From Hungateiclostridiaceae bacterium UBA1305 (GTDB taxonomy: Bacteria; Bacillota; Clostridia; Acetivibrionales; DTU013), in NCBI GenBank assembly GCA_002307275.1, contig DBTX01000072.1, positions 133,792 through 197,791 on the forward strand: DNA of 64,000 bases, given 5' to 3'. Shown piece by piece: positions 35,501 through 44,482 of the stretch; within the stretch, counting starts at the first letter, position 1; every line of letters begins with the position of its first letter. The notes beneath the pieces were generated by a model that worked only from the letters and a program-made list of their open reading frames with translations, was not told the origin of the DNA and did not search any database. Both the position numbers and the translations under genes were made by a program.

Positions 35501-36523
35501 ATGAAAAATGAAACAAGGGAAAGTACGGTCATTCATCAGCAAAGCACTTTTTTAAAAGATATTTTGCCTATGTTGTCCAAAAGAGTTTCTGACATTGTCA
35601 AACAGGCTGTCCTTTTGAATGATGAGAGGCTGGAAGAGGTCAGGCTAAGAGCAGACAAGCCTCTGATGCTGCAAAACAACTACAGGGAATGGTTTGTGGG
35701 CAGGGACGGTTCACTTCAGGGTTCACCCGAAGGAAGCTATATTGTCAAGCAGGAGGATATAAAAGCTTCACTTGAATTGATGAGTGAAAACTCCATATAT
35801 GCATATCAGGACGAGATCAAAAACGGATATATCACTATAAAGGGAGGGCACAGAGTCGGACTATCAGGGAGAGTTGTCACTGATGGCGGCAGTGTCAGGA
35901 ATATCAAGGATGTCGCCGGCCTTAACATAAGAATATCAAATCAGATCATCGGATGTTCGGAAAAGGTGATGAAATATATTATTAAAAATTGTACGGAAAT
36001 CTTCAATACATTGATCATTTCTCCGCCGCAGTGCGGGAAGACGACAATTCTGCGGGATATTGCACGAACATTAAGCGATGGGTACCCAAAGGCAGACTTC
36101 AGAGGTGTAAAGGTAGGAATCGTGGATGAGCGTTCTGAAATTGCAGCTTGTCTGCACGGTATTCCACAAAATAATGTAGGGCTCAGGACAGATGTACTTG
36201 ATGGCTGTCCCAAAAGCCTGGGCATGGCAATGCTGATCCGTTCAATGTCGCCAAATGTCATTATTACGGACGAAATAGGCAATGAGGGTGACCGGGATGC
36301 TGTGCACTGCGTATTGAACGCAGGCGTTAAAATAGTGACCTCGGCACATGGTTATAATGTCTCGGAACTCCAGAGCAGGCGTGAAGTGCTGAAAATGATG
36401 GAAGAAAAGGTTTTTGAAAGGTATATCGTGCTTGGAAGCATAAAAGGCCCGGGCACTTTGATAGAGGTAATTGATGGAACAAATATGAAGCCTGTGGCGG
36501 GAGCTGTATCTTATGTTGTTTAA
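35501..36523 (+). CDS. spoIIIAA: Stage III sporulation protein AA (secretion-type ATPase)
   Basis: A 340-residue cytosolic ATPase related to type II/IV secretion and pilus motors. ATG 35501 follows GGGAGGT. Walker A is SPPQCGKTTILRDIAR (residues ~170-185); VIITDEIGNEGD is Walker B with a Glu-rich end. It sits on the mother-cell face of the SpoIIIA-SpoIIQ channel that keeps forespore sigma-G active. First gene of an eight-gene operon; it overlaps spoIIIAB by 11 nt. Confidence 0.96.
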   Translation: MKNETRESTVIHQQSTFLKDILPMLSKRVSDIVKQAVLLNDERLEEVRLRADKPLMLQNNYREWFVGRDGSLQGSPEGSYIVKQEDIKASLELMSENSIYAYQDEIKNGYITIKGGHRVGLSGRVVTDGGSVRNIKDVAGLNIRISNQIIGCSEKVMKYIIKNCTEIFNTLIISPPQCGKTTILRDIARTLSDGYPKADFRGVKVGIVDERSEIAACLHGIPQNNVGLRTDVLDGCPKSLGMAMLIRSMSPNVIITDEIGNEGDRDAVHCVLNAGVKIVTSAHGYNVSELQSRREVLKMMEEKVFERYIVLGSIKGPGTLIEVIDGTNMKPVAGAVSYVV

Positions 36524-37034
36524 AATTACAGGGAGCTTGATTGTAATACTATCGTGTACATTTCTTGGATTTGTGCTGTCGGCAGACTGCCGCAAGAGAC
36601 CGCAGCAGTTGAGAGATCTTCAGAGCATGCTGCAGATGTTCGAGAATCAGATCAGCTATCTGTCCGATGTGATTACTGAGGCATTTATGCGGATCGGAAA
36701 AGTATGCAGAAGCGAAACGGGAATATTCTTTACAGGTACTGTGGAGATCTTGAATGAAGGCAGGAACATCAGTGCCTGTATGGCATGGGAACAGGCTGTC
36801 AGGCAGAATATAAAGAAAACTGCACTGAATAAGGAAGATGAAGAAATACTTTTTACGTTTGGGAAAATGCTTGGTTGTACCGATCTGGAAGGTCAGATCA
36901 AAAACATCAGGCTTGCATTGGATCAACTGAAGCACCAGGAAGTAAAGGCGGAGGTGAGCCGGAACAGAAATGAAAAAATGTACAGGAGTCTTGGCGTATT
37001 GGGCGGCATTGCCGTGGTAATCGTGCTTATGTGA
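36513..37034 (+). CDS. spoIIIAB: Stage III sporulation protein AB
   Basis: A 173-residue protein with a membrane helix at each end (IVILSCTFLGFVLS and GVLGGIAVVIVLM) and a helical middle with LQSMLQMFENQISY. It resembles the GspF/TadB-type platform proteins of secretion systems in topology. Its start overlaps the end of spoIIIAA, so translation is coupled. Confidence 0.95.
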   Translation: MLFKITGSLIVILSCTFLGFVLSADCRKRPQQLRDLQSMLQMFENQISYLSDVITEAFMRIGKVCRSETGIFFTGTVEILNEGRNISACMAWEQAVRQNIKKTALNKEDEEILFTFGKMLGCTDLEGQIKNIRLALDQLKHQEVKAEVSRNRNEKMYRSLGVLGGIAVVIVLM

Positions 37035-37059
37035 ATGAATTGAAAAGGGGAATGAAAAT

Positions 37060-37257
37060 ATGGGGGTCGACTTAATTTTTAGGATTGCCGCAATCGGGAT
37101 ACTGGTTGCAGTATTAAACCAGCTTCTTATCAGGTCCGGACGGGAGGAACAGGCCATGATGACAACACTTGCAGGATTGATCGTGGTGCTGTTAATGGTT
37201 GTGAAGGAAATTGCGAGTCTGTTTGAGACAGTAAAAACGATATTTAAACTGAATTGA
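37060..37257 (+). CDS. spoIIIAC: Stage III sporulation protein AC
   Basis: A 65-residue membrane protein with two helices (LIFRIAAIGILVAVLNQLL and TLAGLIVVLLMVVKEIASLF). The sequence is very close to SpoIIIAC in all endospore-formers. ATG 37060 has AAAGGGG upstream. Confidence 0.96.
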   Translation: MGVDLIFRIAAIGILVAVLNQLLIRSGREEQAMMTTLAGLIVVLLMVVKEIASLFETVKTIFKLN

Positions 37258-37311
37258 TACTCAGCGTTTTCACTGTGGGTTCAGGGATAAATGTCCGGGA
37301 GGATTGAACGG

Positions 37312-37698
37312 ATGCAAATACTTCAAATCGTCGGCATTGGTATCGTAGCGGCTGTAATAATCATTATCCTTCGGGCCCAAAAACCCGAAATTGCACTTCA
37401 GGCAAGTATTGTCACCGGTATTGTCATATTCATGCTGCTTGCGTCCAAGCTGGCGGCAGTTGTTGAGGTGTTGGAAAGCTTCGCAGACAGGGCGGATATA
37501 AAACCAATTTATTTTACTACTGTTCTTAAGATAACAGGAATTGCATACATCACCGAGTTTGGGGCTGAAGTGTGCAAGGATGCCGGTGAAGGCTCAATCG
37601 CCTCCAAAATAGAACTGGCCGGGAAGGTGACTATTGTGGTGCTGGCTGTACCGATCATTACTTCACTGTTGGATTTGATCATAAAGGTAATGCCTTGA
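37312..37698 (+). CDS. spoIIIAD: Stage III sporulation protein AD
   Basis: A 128-residue membrane protein with about four helices; QKPEIALQASIVTGIVIF is the conserved start. ATG 37312 is chosen for the GGGAGG 10 nt before it; the ATG at 37291 precedes that site. It shares hydrophobic pattern with SpoIIIAC, and both contribute to the inner-membrane part of the channel. Confidence 0.95.
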   Translation: MQILQIVGIGIVAAVIIIILRAQKPEIALQASIVTGIVIFMLLASKLAAVVEVLESFADRADIKPIYFTTVLKITGIAYITEFGAEVCKDAGEGSIASKIELAGKVTIVVLAVPIITSLLDLIIKVMP

Positions 37699-37711
37699 TA
37701 CAGGGGGACAT

Positions 37712-38962
37712 ATGAAAAATACTTACAAAAGCTGTATAAAGTACCTGGCTATTTTAGTAATATTTATAGCATTTCAAGCTTTCGGTGGTTTTGCATGTTA
37801 CGGACTGTCGGAAGAGATCCAACAGAGTGATAAAACGATCGAAGAAACGCAGGAAGACAAAGCAATCGAGGATAGAATTCTTCAGGAGCAATCCAAAACA
37901 GGAGGGATTGAACGGATCGAGCAGGAATTGGACAAGTATACTGATGAGGAAAGCAAAGCAATGCTCGGGGGTTATGACCCGTCTGAGATTATTGGCGACG
38001 TCTCCGCGGGGAAATTGGATTTTAACTTCAAAAGCTTGATAAATAATGCACTGAGATATCTGTTCAAAGAATTATATCAGAACATCAGCATTCTGATAAA
38101 GCTAGCCGTACTGATCGTGATATGTGCACTGCTTAAAAACCTGCAATCTTCCTTTTTGAGCGACAGCGTTTCGGAAATCGCTTTTTATGTCTGTTATATT
38201 GTCATTGTCTCGATTCTGCTTGTCAGCTTCAGTACCGCGGTAAAATTGGGGGTAGAGATCATTGACGGTATGGTAGGCTTTATGTATGCCACGGTGCCTG
38301 TACTGATAACATTATTGGTGTCAGGCGGGAATATTACCACAGGCGGTATTTTTCAGCCGGTTATGCTAATGGTGGTGGAGGTCACGGCTACTGTAATAAA
38401 GAATGTATTTATACCATTGATATTTCTCTCAACAATACTTACGATCGTCAGCAATATTTCAGAAAAGGTGCAGCTTACAAAGCTTGCTGGCTTCATTAAG
38501 CAAATAAGCCTTTGGGCGCTTGGAATCATACTGACCATATTCATAGGTGTCGTGTCGCTGCAGGGATCACTGGGGGCCGTTGTGGATGGAGTGACCCAAA
38601 AGACTGCCAAATTTGCGATTAGTACTTTCATTCCGATCGTGGGGAAAACACTTTCTGATGCGGCAGATACTGTCATTGGCTGTACATTGCTTATAAAAAA
38701 TGCAGCAGGTGTGGCAGCTATGCTTGGTGTCATACTGATCTGCATTGTTCCTTTGATAAAAATCATTGCACTGGTAGCGCTTTACAAAGCAGCTGGAGCG
38801 TTGTTCGAGCCGATTTCAGAGAAGAGGATAACAACTTGCATTAATGATGTAGCTGGTTCCATACTTCATATATTTGCAGTAACAGCGGCGGTTGCCGTTA
38901 TGTTTCTGATTTCAATAACAGCACTCATCAGTGCAGGGAACCTGAGCGCCATGCTGAGATAG
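37712..38962 (+). CDS. spoIIIAE: Stage III sporulation protein AE
   Basis: A 416-residue polytopic membrane protein with a signal-like N-terminal helix (LAILVIFIAFQAFGGFACYG), an acidic coiled-coil stretch (~30-90), and about eight membrane helices thereafter, with VGFMYATVPVLITLL and KTLSDAADTVIGC as family landmarks. A proposed conducting part of the channel. 13 nt after spoIIIAD. Confidence 0.95.
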   Translation: MKNTYKSCIKYLAILVIFIAFQAFGGFACYGLSEEIQQSDKTIEETQEDKAIEDRILQEQSKTGGIERIEQELDKYTDEESKAMLGGYDPSEIIGDVSAGKLDFNFKSLINNALRYLFKELYQNISILIKLAVLIVICALLKNLQSSFLSDSVSEIAFYVCYIVIVSILLVSFSTAVKLGVEIIDGMVGFMYATVPVLITLLVSGGNITTGGIFQPVMLMVVEVTATVIKNVFIPLIFLSTILTIVSNISEKVQLTKLAGFIKQISLWALGIILTIFIGVVSLQGSLGAVVDGVTQKTAKFAISTFIPIVGKTLSDAADTVIGCTLLIKNAAGVAAMLGVILICIVPLIKIIALVALYKAAGALFEPISEKRITTCINDVAGSILHIFAVTAAVAVMFLISITALISAGNLSAMLR

Positions 38963-39029
38963 GCGAATTCACAAGAATTGCCCCAGAAGAGGGACCGCCG
39001 CTCCGGAAACTTATATGGAGGAGGTTGGA

Positions 39030-39785
39030 ATGATAGAGTTTGTAAAACAATGGGTGATTAATATCGTTGCACTGGTATTATTTATTGTCATGTTTGAAAT
39101 GCTGCTGCCAAACGGCAAAATGAAAAAGTATATAAACCTTGTAACAGGTACCATTTTGATCATTGCAATCATTAGCCCGCTTACCGGGCTTTTAGGCAAG
39201 AACACGGACATAACGGCCATACAGGTATTAAACAGCAATAATCTCGAAAGGCTTGAGGTGGAAAAGGAAAGCAAAGTCCTTGAAGAGGAACAAATGAAGC
39301 AAATCGTAGATGTCTACAGAGACAAAATAATAGAACAGCTCGAACAGAATGCGGAAGAGGTCAAAGGCGTAAAGCAGGCATACGCTGATGTCATATTCAA
39401 CGAAGATTACAACTCCAAAAATTTCGGAGAAATCAAACGGGCGTATATAGAAATAGTACCTGAAACTAAAAGCACGAAAGAAAGTAATGGGGACAAGACC
39501 GGCAAAGCTGCCGGGGGGAACAGTTCTACAAAAGCTACAGAGGAGGAAAGTTCCGCTGGGAAGAGTATAACAGTAGAAAGTGTGGATGGTACGGATGAGG
39601 GAAGTTCTGTAAAACCGGTCGGCCAGGTAAAGACAGTGAACATTGGCAAAGCTTCAAATACATCTGAACAAGTAGAAAATTGCGACCCTGCTATAAAGAA
39701 AATGTTGGAAGACAGGATAAGTGACGTATTTGGTATAAACAGCAAAAATATAGTTATTTCCCAGATAAACAATATACAGAAATGA
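39030..39785 (+). CDS. spoIIIAF: Stage III sporulation protein AF
   Basis: A 251-residue protein; ATG 39030 follows GGAGGAGG. Two N-terminal membrane helices (VKQWVINIVALVLFIVMFEM and INLVTGTILIIAIISPL), then a soluble ring-building-like domain (EEVKGVKQAYADVIF), a long Lys/Ser/Glu-rich linker (~150-215) and a conserved C-terminal segment (DRISDVFGINSKNIVISQ). The linker makes it longer than B. subtilis SpoIIIAF (~206). Confidence 0.93.
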   Translation: MIEFVKQWVINIVALVLFIVMFEMLLPNGKMKKYINLVTGTILIIAIISPLTGLLGKNTDITAIQVLNSNNLERLEVEKESKVLEEEQMKQIVDVYRDKIIEQLEQNAEEVKGVKQAYADVIFNEDYNSKNFGEIKRAYIEIVPETKSTKESNGDKTGKAAGGNSSTKATEEESSAGKSITVESVDGTDEGSSVKPVGQVKTVNIGKASNTSEQVENCDPAIKKMLEDRISDVFGINSKNIVISQINNIQK

Positions 39786-39848
39786 TGAATATAGTTGTTA
39801 AAAACGATTGTGTCCTATCTTTTTGCATTTTATATGAGAGGTGATGAA

Positions 39849-40448
39849 ATGGAAATTCTGAAAAAGCTGAAAGGCATGATAGAAGGGCAGGACAGGAAGA
39901 AGCTTGTTGAAAATACTGTGATAGTCATTATTATCGGAATCATCATCATTGTTGCGGGCAGTACGCTGTTTAAAGGAAAGGGAACAGATGTAAGCCAGGA
40001 TAAAAACGAGACTGCGCCAAAAACAGCAGCTTCAGATAATATGAGTACGTCAGATGCAACTGATGATGAATCCAGGCTTCAGGCACTGCTTTCTCAAATG
40101 ATGGGGGTTGGAAGGGTCGATGTGATGATTACCTATGCAACCAGCAGTGAGAATGTACCCGCCTATGATACAAAGAAGAATCAAAGCGGTACACAGGAGA
40201 AGGACAGCGGGGGAGGGACAAGAAACATAAGCCAGGATGAATACGACAGCACACTTGCATATGAGGATTCTTCCGATGGAGGTAAAAAGCCGGTCATTCT
40301 GAAAAAGTTAGAGCCTGAAGTGAAAGGGGTACTTGTCGTAGCAGATGGAGCTGACAGTGCAGAGGTGAGAGAAAGGATCTGCAATTCAGTGATGGTGGTG
40401 CTTGATGTCCCGGTTCACAAGGTCCAGGTGGTACAAAGGAAAAAGTGA
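39849..40448 (+). CDS. spoIIIAG: Stage III sporulation protein AG
   Basis: A 199-residue protein; ATG 39849 after AGGTGATGAA. One N-terminal helix (ENTVIVIIIGIIIIVAGSTL) and an intercellular-space ring-building domain: LQALLSQMMGVGRVDVMITYA and EVKGVLVVADGADS. SpoIIIAG forms a large ring in the channel between the mother cell and the forespore. Confidence 0.95.
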   Translation: MEILKKLKGMIEGQDRKKLVENTVIVIIIGIIIIVAGSTLFKGKGTDVSQDKNETAPKTAASDNMSTSDATDDESRLQALLSQMMGVGRVDVMITYATSSENVPAYDTKKNQSGTQEKDSGGGTRNISQDEYDSTLAYEDSSDGGKKPVILKKLEPEVKGVLVVADGADSAEVRERICNSVMVVLDVPVHKVQVVQRKK

Positions 40449-40560
40449 CAGGTTTCCCAAAAAAACAGATATAAACAAATAGTCAGCTGAATATATTATT
40501 TATTAAATAGGACAAAAAACCAAAAATAACTTTTCACAGTTTCATAAAGGGGGCAATGTA

Positions 40561-41148
40561 ATGATGGTTTTTAAAAGAAAGCAGATTGTGATTTTAGCAT
40601 TGATACTTATGATCGTAGTGGCGGGGTATCTGCAGTACAGTTACAGACAGGGCAGCAACTCTGCCAATACTGAAGGGAAACTCGGAGAAGCGGTGTATGT
40701 TGACAACGAAATTGAAAACACAGGACTGGCTGGAACTGATCAGGAAACTGGAGACAGCGTGGCAGCTCAGAAAAATGTAAGTGCCTCCAAGATGGCCAAC
40801 GATTTTTTTGCTGAGTCAAAAATGGATAAGGAGACCAGCAGAAGTAAGAGCAGCGAATCTTTGAAGGCAATAGCAGACGATATCAATGCGAGTACAGAAA
40901 CCAGAGATGAAGCGAACAACAAATTAATGGCTATCACTGGGAATGCCGATAAGGAAATGCGGATTGAAGCGCTTATCAACAAACTGGGATTTGCGGATAG
41001 TTTCGTATTATTCGCAGATGACGGCAGTGTGGATATCGTGGTCAAGACACCAAGCCTTTCGACGTCACAAACCGCACAGATCACAGATGTTGTAACCAGG
41101 CAGGCTAAAATATCGGTAGATGGCATACATATCAAGACCATGTTTTAA
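40561..41148 (+). CDS. spoIIIAH: Stage III sporulation protein AH
   Basis: A 195-residue protein with one N-terminal helix (IVILALILMIVVAGYLQY), an Ala/Ser/Glu-rich linker and a C-terminal YscJ/FliF-like domain (LINKLGFADSFVLFADDGSVDIVVKT split over residues ~140-165). It meets SpoIIQ (or the clostridial equivalent) across the intermembrane space. Last gene of the operon; starts after AAAGGGGGC. Confidence 0.95.
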   Translation: MMVFKRKQIVILALILMIVVAGYLQYSYRQGSNSANTEGKLGEAVYVDNEIENTGLAGTDQETGDSVAAQKNVSASKMANDFFAESKMDKETSRSKSSESLKAIADDINASTETRDEANNKLMAITGNADKEMRIEALINKLGFADSFVLFADDGSVDIVVKTPSLSTSQTAQITDVVTRQAKISVDGIHIKTMF

Positions 41149-41225
41149 TTACTTTATTTTACTTGACCAGATAAAAATGTTATACTATGTTCAATAGAGT
41201 AAGTATCCCCCCATGGAGGTAAACT

Positions 41226-41630
41226 ATGGAAGAGAATGTCCAAAGTGTAGTTAACGAAATCGGTGCAATAAAGATAACTGATGAGGTAGTAGCCATCATT
41301 GCAGGGATTGCCGCAACAGAGGTGCCTGGTGTAGCGAGTATGAGCGGCGGTATTGCAGGCGGTATTGCTGAAGCACTTGGCCGGAAGAATCTTTCCAAAG
41401 GTGTGAAAGTGGAAGTTGGCGAAAAGGAAGCAGCAATTGATTTGTTCATTATTGTAGAATATGGTTTTCGTATTCCGGAAGTCGCATGGACGATACAGGA
41501 AAAGGTAAAAAGTGCTGTTGAAGAAATGACCGGCTTGAACGTCATTGAAGTAAACATACATATACAGGGCGTGAACCTGGAAAGAGAGCACAGGAAAGAA
41601 TTACCAGAGGAACAGACAAAAACGAAATAA
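41226..41630 (+). CDS. Asp23/Gls24 family envelope stress protein
   Basis: A 134-residue protein. ITDEVVAIIAGIAATEVPGV and GVKVEVGEKEAAIDLFI are the Asp23 core. This is the YqhY-type member encoded before nusB in Firmicutes. Asp23 proteins gather below the cell membrane through AmaP, encoded next here. In Bacillus yqhY follows accBC and affects fatty-acid synthesis; accBC are absent from this site. ATG 41226 follows ATGGAGG. Confidence 0.93.
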   Translation: MEENVQSVVNEIGAIKITDEVVAIIAGIAATEVPGVASMSGGIAGGIAEALGRKNLSKGVKVEVGEKEAAIDLFIIVEYGFRIPEVAWTIQEKVKSAVEEMTGLNVIEVNIHIQGVNLEREHRKELPEEQTKTK

Positions 41631-41753
41631 AAACGTATTTGTTAATAAACCCATATGGGTTTATTTTTTTAACAGAATGTTCTATAATGTAAATAAGTTG
41701 CAAAAAGATTTTAAAAACCAAAGACAACAGCTTTCAAGAAAGGTGGTCTGCCT

Positions 41754-42314
41754 GTGAATATTTTTTTCAGAATCCTGCTTGCGATTTACGCATTTTGTCT
41801 TGCAGTGATTTCTGCAGTGGCGATGTACATAATTGTGAGGCCGGTTGCATATACCCACGTTACTGGTTACCTTGCAGAGCAATTTTTTTCCAACGGGGTT
41901 TCTGCCCTGAGAATAGTCGTGTTTATCATCGCACTCATATTCTTCGCGATGAGTATTATCTTCCTGCTTTCGGGAGTAAAAAGCAATAAGGATAAAAAAG
42001 CGGTCAGTAAACATACTAATATTGGCGAAATAAGAATATCACTGAATTCAATAGAAAACATCGCGATCAATGCTTCAAAAAAGGCTGGCGGAGTAAAAGA
42101 AGCCAAAACCTTTGTAAATAAAGCTGAAGATGGCGTAAACATCGAAGTTCGTGTTATTGTAATGCCGGATTTGAGTATTCCTGCAATATCAGAGGATATT
42201 CAGTTAAGAGTTAAAAAGGCAGTTGAGGAAGCATCAGGAGTTTCTGTGAAAAATGTGAAGGTTATTGTAGAAAGCATTTTTTCCGGGATTACGTATAAAG
42301 CCAGAGTAGAATAA
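41754..42314 (+). CDS. amaP: AmaP-type alkaline-shock membrane anchor
   Basis: A 186-residue protein starting at GTG 41754 after AAAGGTGGT. Two N-terminal helices (ILLAIYAFCLAVISAVAMYI and IVVFIIALIFFAMSIIFLL) followed by an Asp23-like soluble domain (GEIRISLNSIENIAINAS, then VNIEVRVIVMP). AmaP anchors Asp23 at the membrane in Staphylococcus. It lies between asp23 and a DUF2273 gene, the common trio. Confidence 0.9.
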   Translation: MNIFFRILLAIYAFCLAVISAVAMYIIVRPVAYTHVTGYLAEQFFSNGVSALRIVVFIIALIFFAMSIIFLLSGVKSNKDKKAVSKHTNIGEIRISLNSIENIAINASKKAGGVKEAKTFVNKAEDGVNIEVRVIVMPDLSIPAISEDIQLRVKKAVEEASGVSVKNVKVIVESIFSGITYKARVE

Positions 42315-42327
42315 CCGGAGGTGCCAA

Positions 42328-42558
42328 ATGAACCTGGAAAGTATTTTTTTGTACTATGAAAAACATCGTGGTGGTATAATCGGGGCAGGTTTAGGTCTGA
42401 TACTTGCCGCCCTCATTTTGATCCTGGGATTTTTCAAAGTGCTTTTTATTGCAATATTTGCCGGTGTAGGATATTATATTGGCAAAAGAATACATGACGA
42501 CAAAGACTACATAAAGAACCTTCTGGACAGGGTTTTACCGCCCGGGACTTACAGGTAA
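42328..42558 (+). CDS. DUF2273 small membrane protein of the Asp23 cluster
   Basis: A 76-residue protein with two close hydrophobic helices (GIIGAGLGLILAALILILG and VLFIAIFAGVGYYIG) and a basic cytosolic end. It is the usual third member of the asp23-amaP-DUF2273 set, probably helping membrane localisation. ATG 42328, 13 nt after amaP, behind CGGAGGTG. Confidence 0.9.
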   Translation: MNLESIFLYYEKHRGGIIGAGLGLILAALILILGFFKVLFIAIFAGVGYYIGKRIHDDKDYIKNLLDRVLPPGTYR

Positions 42559-42582
42559 AAGGTCTAATGGGGAGGAAAACAC

Positions 42583-43011
42583 ATGGGACGCAGAGCCTCT
42601 AGAGAATTGGCAATGAAGCTCTTATACCAACTGGAGATACAAAAGGAAGACAGGGAACAACAAAAAAACAGGTTTTTTGAAGATAATACGCTTGCCGAAA
42701 AAGACAAGGTTTACATCAATGATGTAGTTGGCGGTGTATTCGGCAATCAGGGAACCATTGACAACATGATAGAGGCGAATGCAAAAGGTTGGAAGATGGG
42801 GAGGATTTCCAAGGTTGATCTTTCGATCATGCGCCTGAGCATTTATGAAATTTGTTTCAGAAATGACATACCCCTTAATGTATCGATCAATGAAGCGGTA
42901 GAACTGGCTAAGAAATACAGTAATGAAGATGCAGGGTCATTTGTGAACGGAATACTCAGCAAGATCCACAAGGAGAAGATAGAAGCTGAAGAACATATTG
43001 ACGGCGGTTGA
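42583..43011 (+). CDS. nusB: Transcription antitermination factor NusB
   Basis: A 142-residue all-helical protein. RRASRELAMKLLYQLEIQ opens the family and PLNVSINEAVELAKKYS plus FVNGILSKI close it. With NusE it binds boxA RNA in rRNA operons. It is 24 nt after the DUF2273 gene and 4 nt before xseA. Confidence 0.97.
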   Translation: MGRRASRELAMKLLYQLEIQKEDREQQKNRFFEDNTLAEKDKVYINDVVGGVFGNQGTIDNMIEANAKGWKMGRISKVDLSIMRLSIYEICFRNDIPLNVSINEAVELAKKYSNEDAGSFVNGILSKIHKEKIEAEEHIDGG

Positions 43012-43015
43012 CAAA

Positions 43016-44236
43016 ATGTCTACGAAACATATCCTGACTGTATCCGATGTAAATAAATATATCAAGGATCTGGTATCGAAAGATATCATATTGTCCGGAT
43101 TATGGGTGAAAGGTGAAATATCCAATTTTAAAAACCATTTTTCCGGTCATTTTTATTTTACACTCAAGGATGAAAAAGCTGTATTGAAATGTGTCATGTT
43201 CCGTTCTCATGCTGCTTTACTTCCATTTGTGCCGGAAGACGGGATGAAGATGCTTGTGCGTGGCTACGTATCCATATTTGAACGGGATGGTCAATATCAG
43301 CTTTATGTAGAAGAAATGCAGCCTGATGGCATAGGTGCGCTTTACGTTGCGTTTGAAAGGCTGAAAAACAAGCTGCAGCAGGAAGGGCTCTTCGATGAGG
43401 CCCGAAAACGAAAACTTCCTTATATGCCAGGTTCCATAGGAGTTATAACATCTTCTACGGGAGCCGTCATAAGGGACATTATCAACATACTTAGCAGAAG
43501 ATTTTATAATGTCAATATCAAGGTTTACCCTGTGCAAGTGCAGGGAGAGGGTGCCGCAGCACAAATCGCCGCCGGTATCAGACGGCTCAACAGCCTGGCG
43601 AATGTGGATGTCATTATCATTGCAAGGGGTGGCGGTTCGCTTGAAGAACTGTGGGCATTCAATGAAGAAATCGTAGCTCGGAGTATTTATGAATCTAAAA
43701 TACCTGTAATTTCTGCTGTAGGGCATGAAACTGATTTTACAATAGCTGACTTCGTTGCTGATGTAAGGGCATCAACGCCTTCTGCAGCGGCTGAGTTAGT
43801 CATGCCTGAAAGGACTTTGGTTGAAAACAGACTGGACAGCCTGAAAATGAGGCTTCGGAATGCTGCCGTTCAAAGGACTGCAATGGATAGGATGAAGCTG
43901 AAGCGACTATCGGAAAGTGTTTCGTTCAAGCAGCCGTTTAACAAGGTGTATCAGGAACGTATGCACCTTGATATTCAGAAAAGGTACCTGCACAGGGCTC
44001 TGGCGACGCTTAATGCAGTGTACAGAAGCAAGCTTGCGACGCTTGCGGCCGGGCTTGATGCTTTAAGCCCGCTGAACTCGCTGGCGAGAGGTTATAGTAT
44101 AGTAAGGCTGATAAAAGACGATACTTTGGTAAAATCCATAGCCGTAGTCCAAACGGGAGACAGGCTTGAAATACATATGACGGATGGCAGGGTTGAATGC
44201 GTAGTAGAAGATATCAGGGGGGATGAAGGGCCATGA
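43016..44236 (+). CDS. xseA: Exodeoxyribonuclease VII large subunit
   Basis: A 406-residue nuclease subunit. ATG 43016 is preferred over the overlapping TTG 42998; the ribosome-binding site (GGCGG) is weak, suggesting coupling to nusB. N-terminal OB fold (GLWVKGEISNFKNHFSGHFYF, ~25-45), then the catalytic region with IIIARGGGSLEELWAFNEE, PVISAVGHETDFTIADFVAD and ASTPSAAAE. It degrades single-stranded DNA from both ends in complex with XseB. Confidence 0.96.
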   Translation: MSTKHILTVSDVNKYIKDLVSKDIILSGLWVKGEISNFKNHFSGHFYFTLKDEKAVLKCVMFRSHAALLPFVPEDGMKMLVRGYVSIFERDGQYQLYVEEMQPDGIGALYVAFERLKNKLQQEGLFDEARKRKLPYMPGSIGVITSSTGAVIRDIINILSRRFYNVNIKVYPVQVQGEGAAAQIAAGIRRLNSLANVDVIIIARGGGSLEELWAFNEEIVARSIYESKIPVISAVGHETDFTIADFVADVRASTPSAAAELVMPERTLVENRLDSLKMRLRNAAVQRTAMDRMKLKRLSESVSFKQPFNKVYQERMHLDIQKRYLHRALATLNAVYRSKLATLAAGLDALSPLNSLARGYSIVRLIKDDTLVKSIAVVQTGDRLEIHMTDGRVECVVEDIRGDEGP

Positions 44237-44460
44237 ATGATAATGAAACAAGCTTTGAAAAGGCAATTGCAGAACTTGAGGAAATTGTCAAGAAGCTTGA
44301 AAAAGGTGAACTGGCATTGGAGGATTCAATCGAATGTTTCCAGAGAGGCGTTGAACTGACAAAGTACTGCAGCAGGAGGCTGGATGAAGCTGAACGCAGC
44401 ATCACCATGCTTATTGAGGGCGAGAACGGTTCGATAGCCGAAAAGGAAATCCTGGTCTGA
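44233..44460 (+). CDS. xseB: Exodeoxyribonuclease VII small subunit
   Basis: A 75-residue coiled-coil subunit: FEKAIAELEEIVKKLEKGEL and LEDSIECFQRGVELTKYCS are the family signature. Its ATG overlaps the xseA stop by 4 nt (ATGA), so the two subunits are translationally coupled. Confidence 0.96.
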   Translation: MNDNETSFEKAIAELEEIVKKLEKGELALEDSIECFQRGVELTKYCSRRLDEAERSITMLIEGENGSIAEKEILV

Positions 44461-44482
44461 AAATAGAGCTTTTGGAGGAAAT

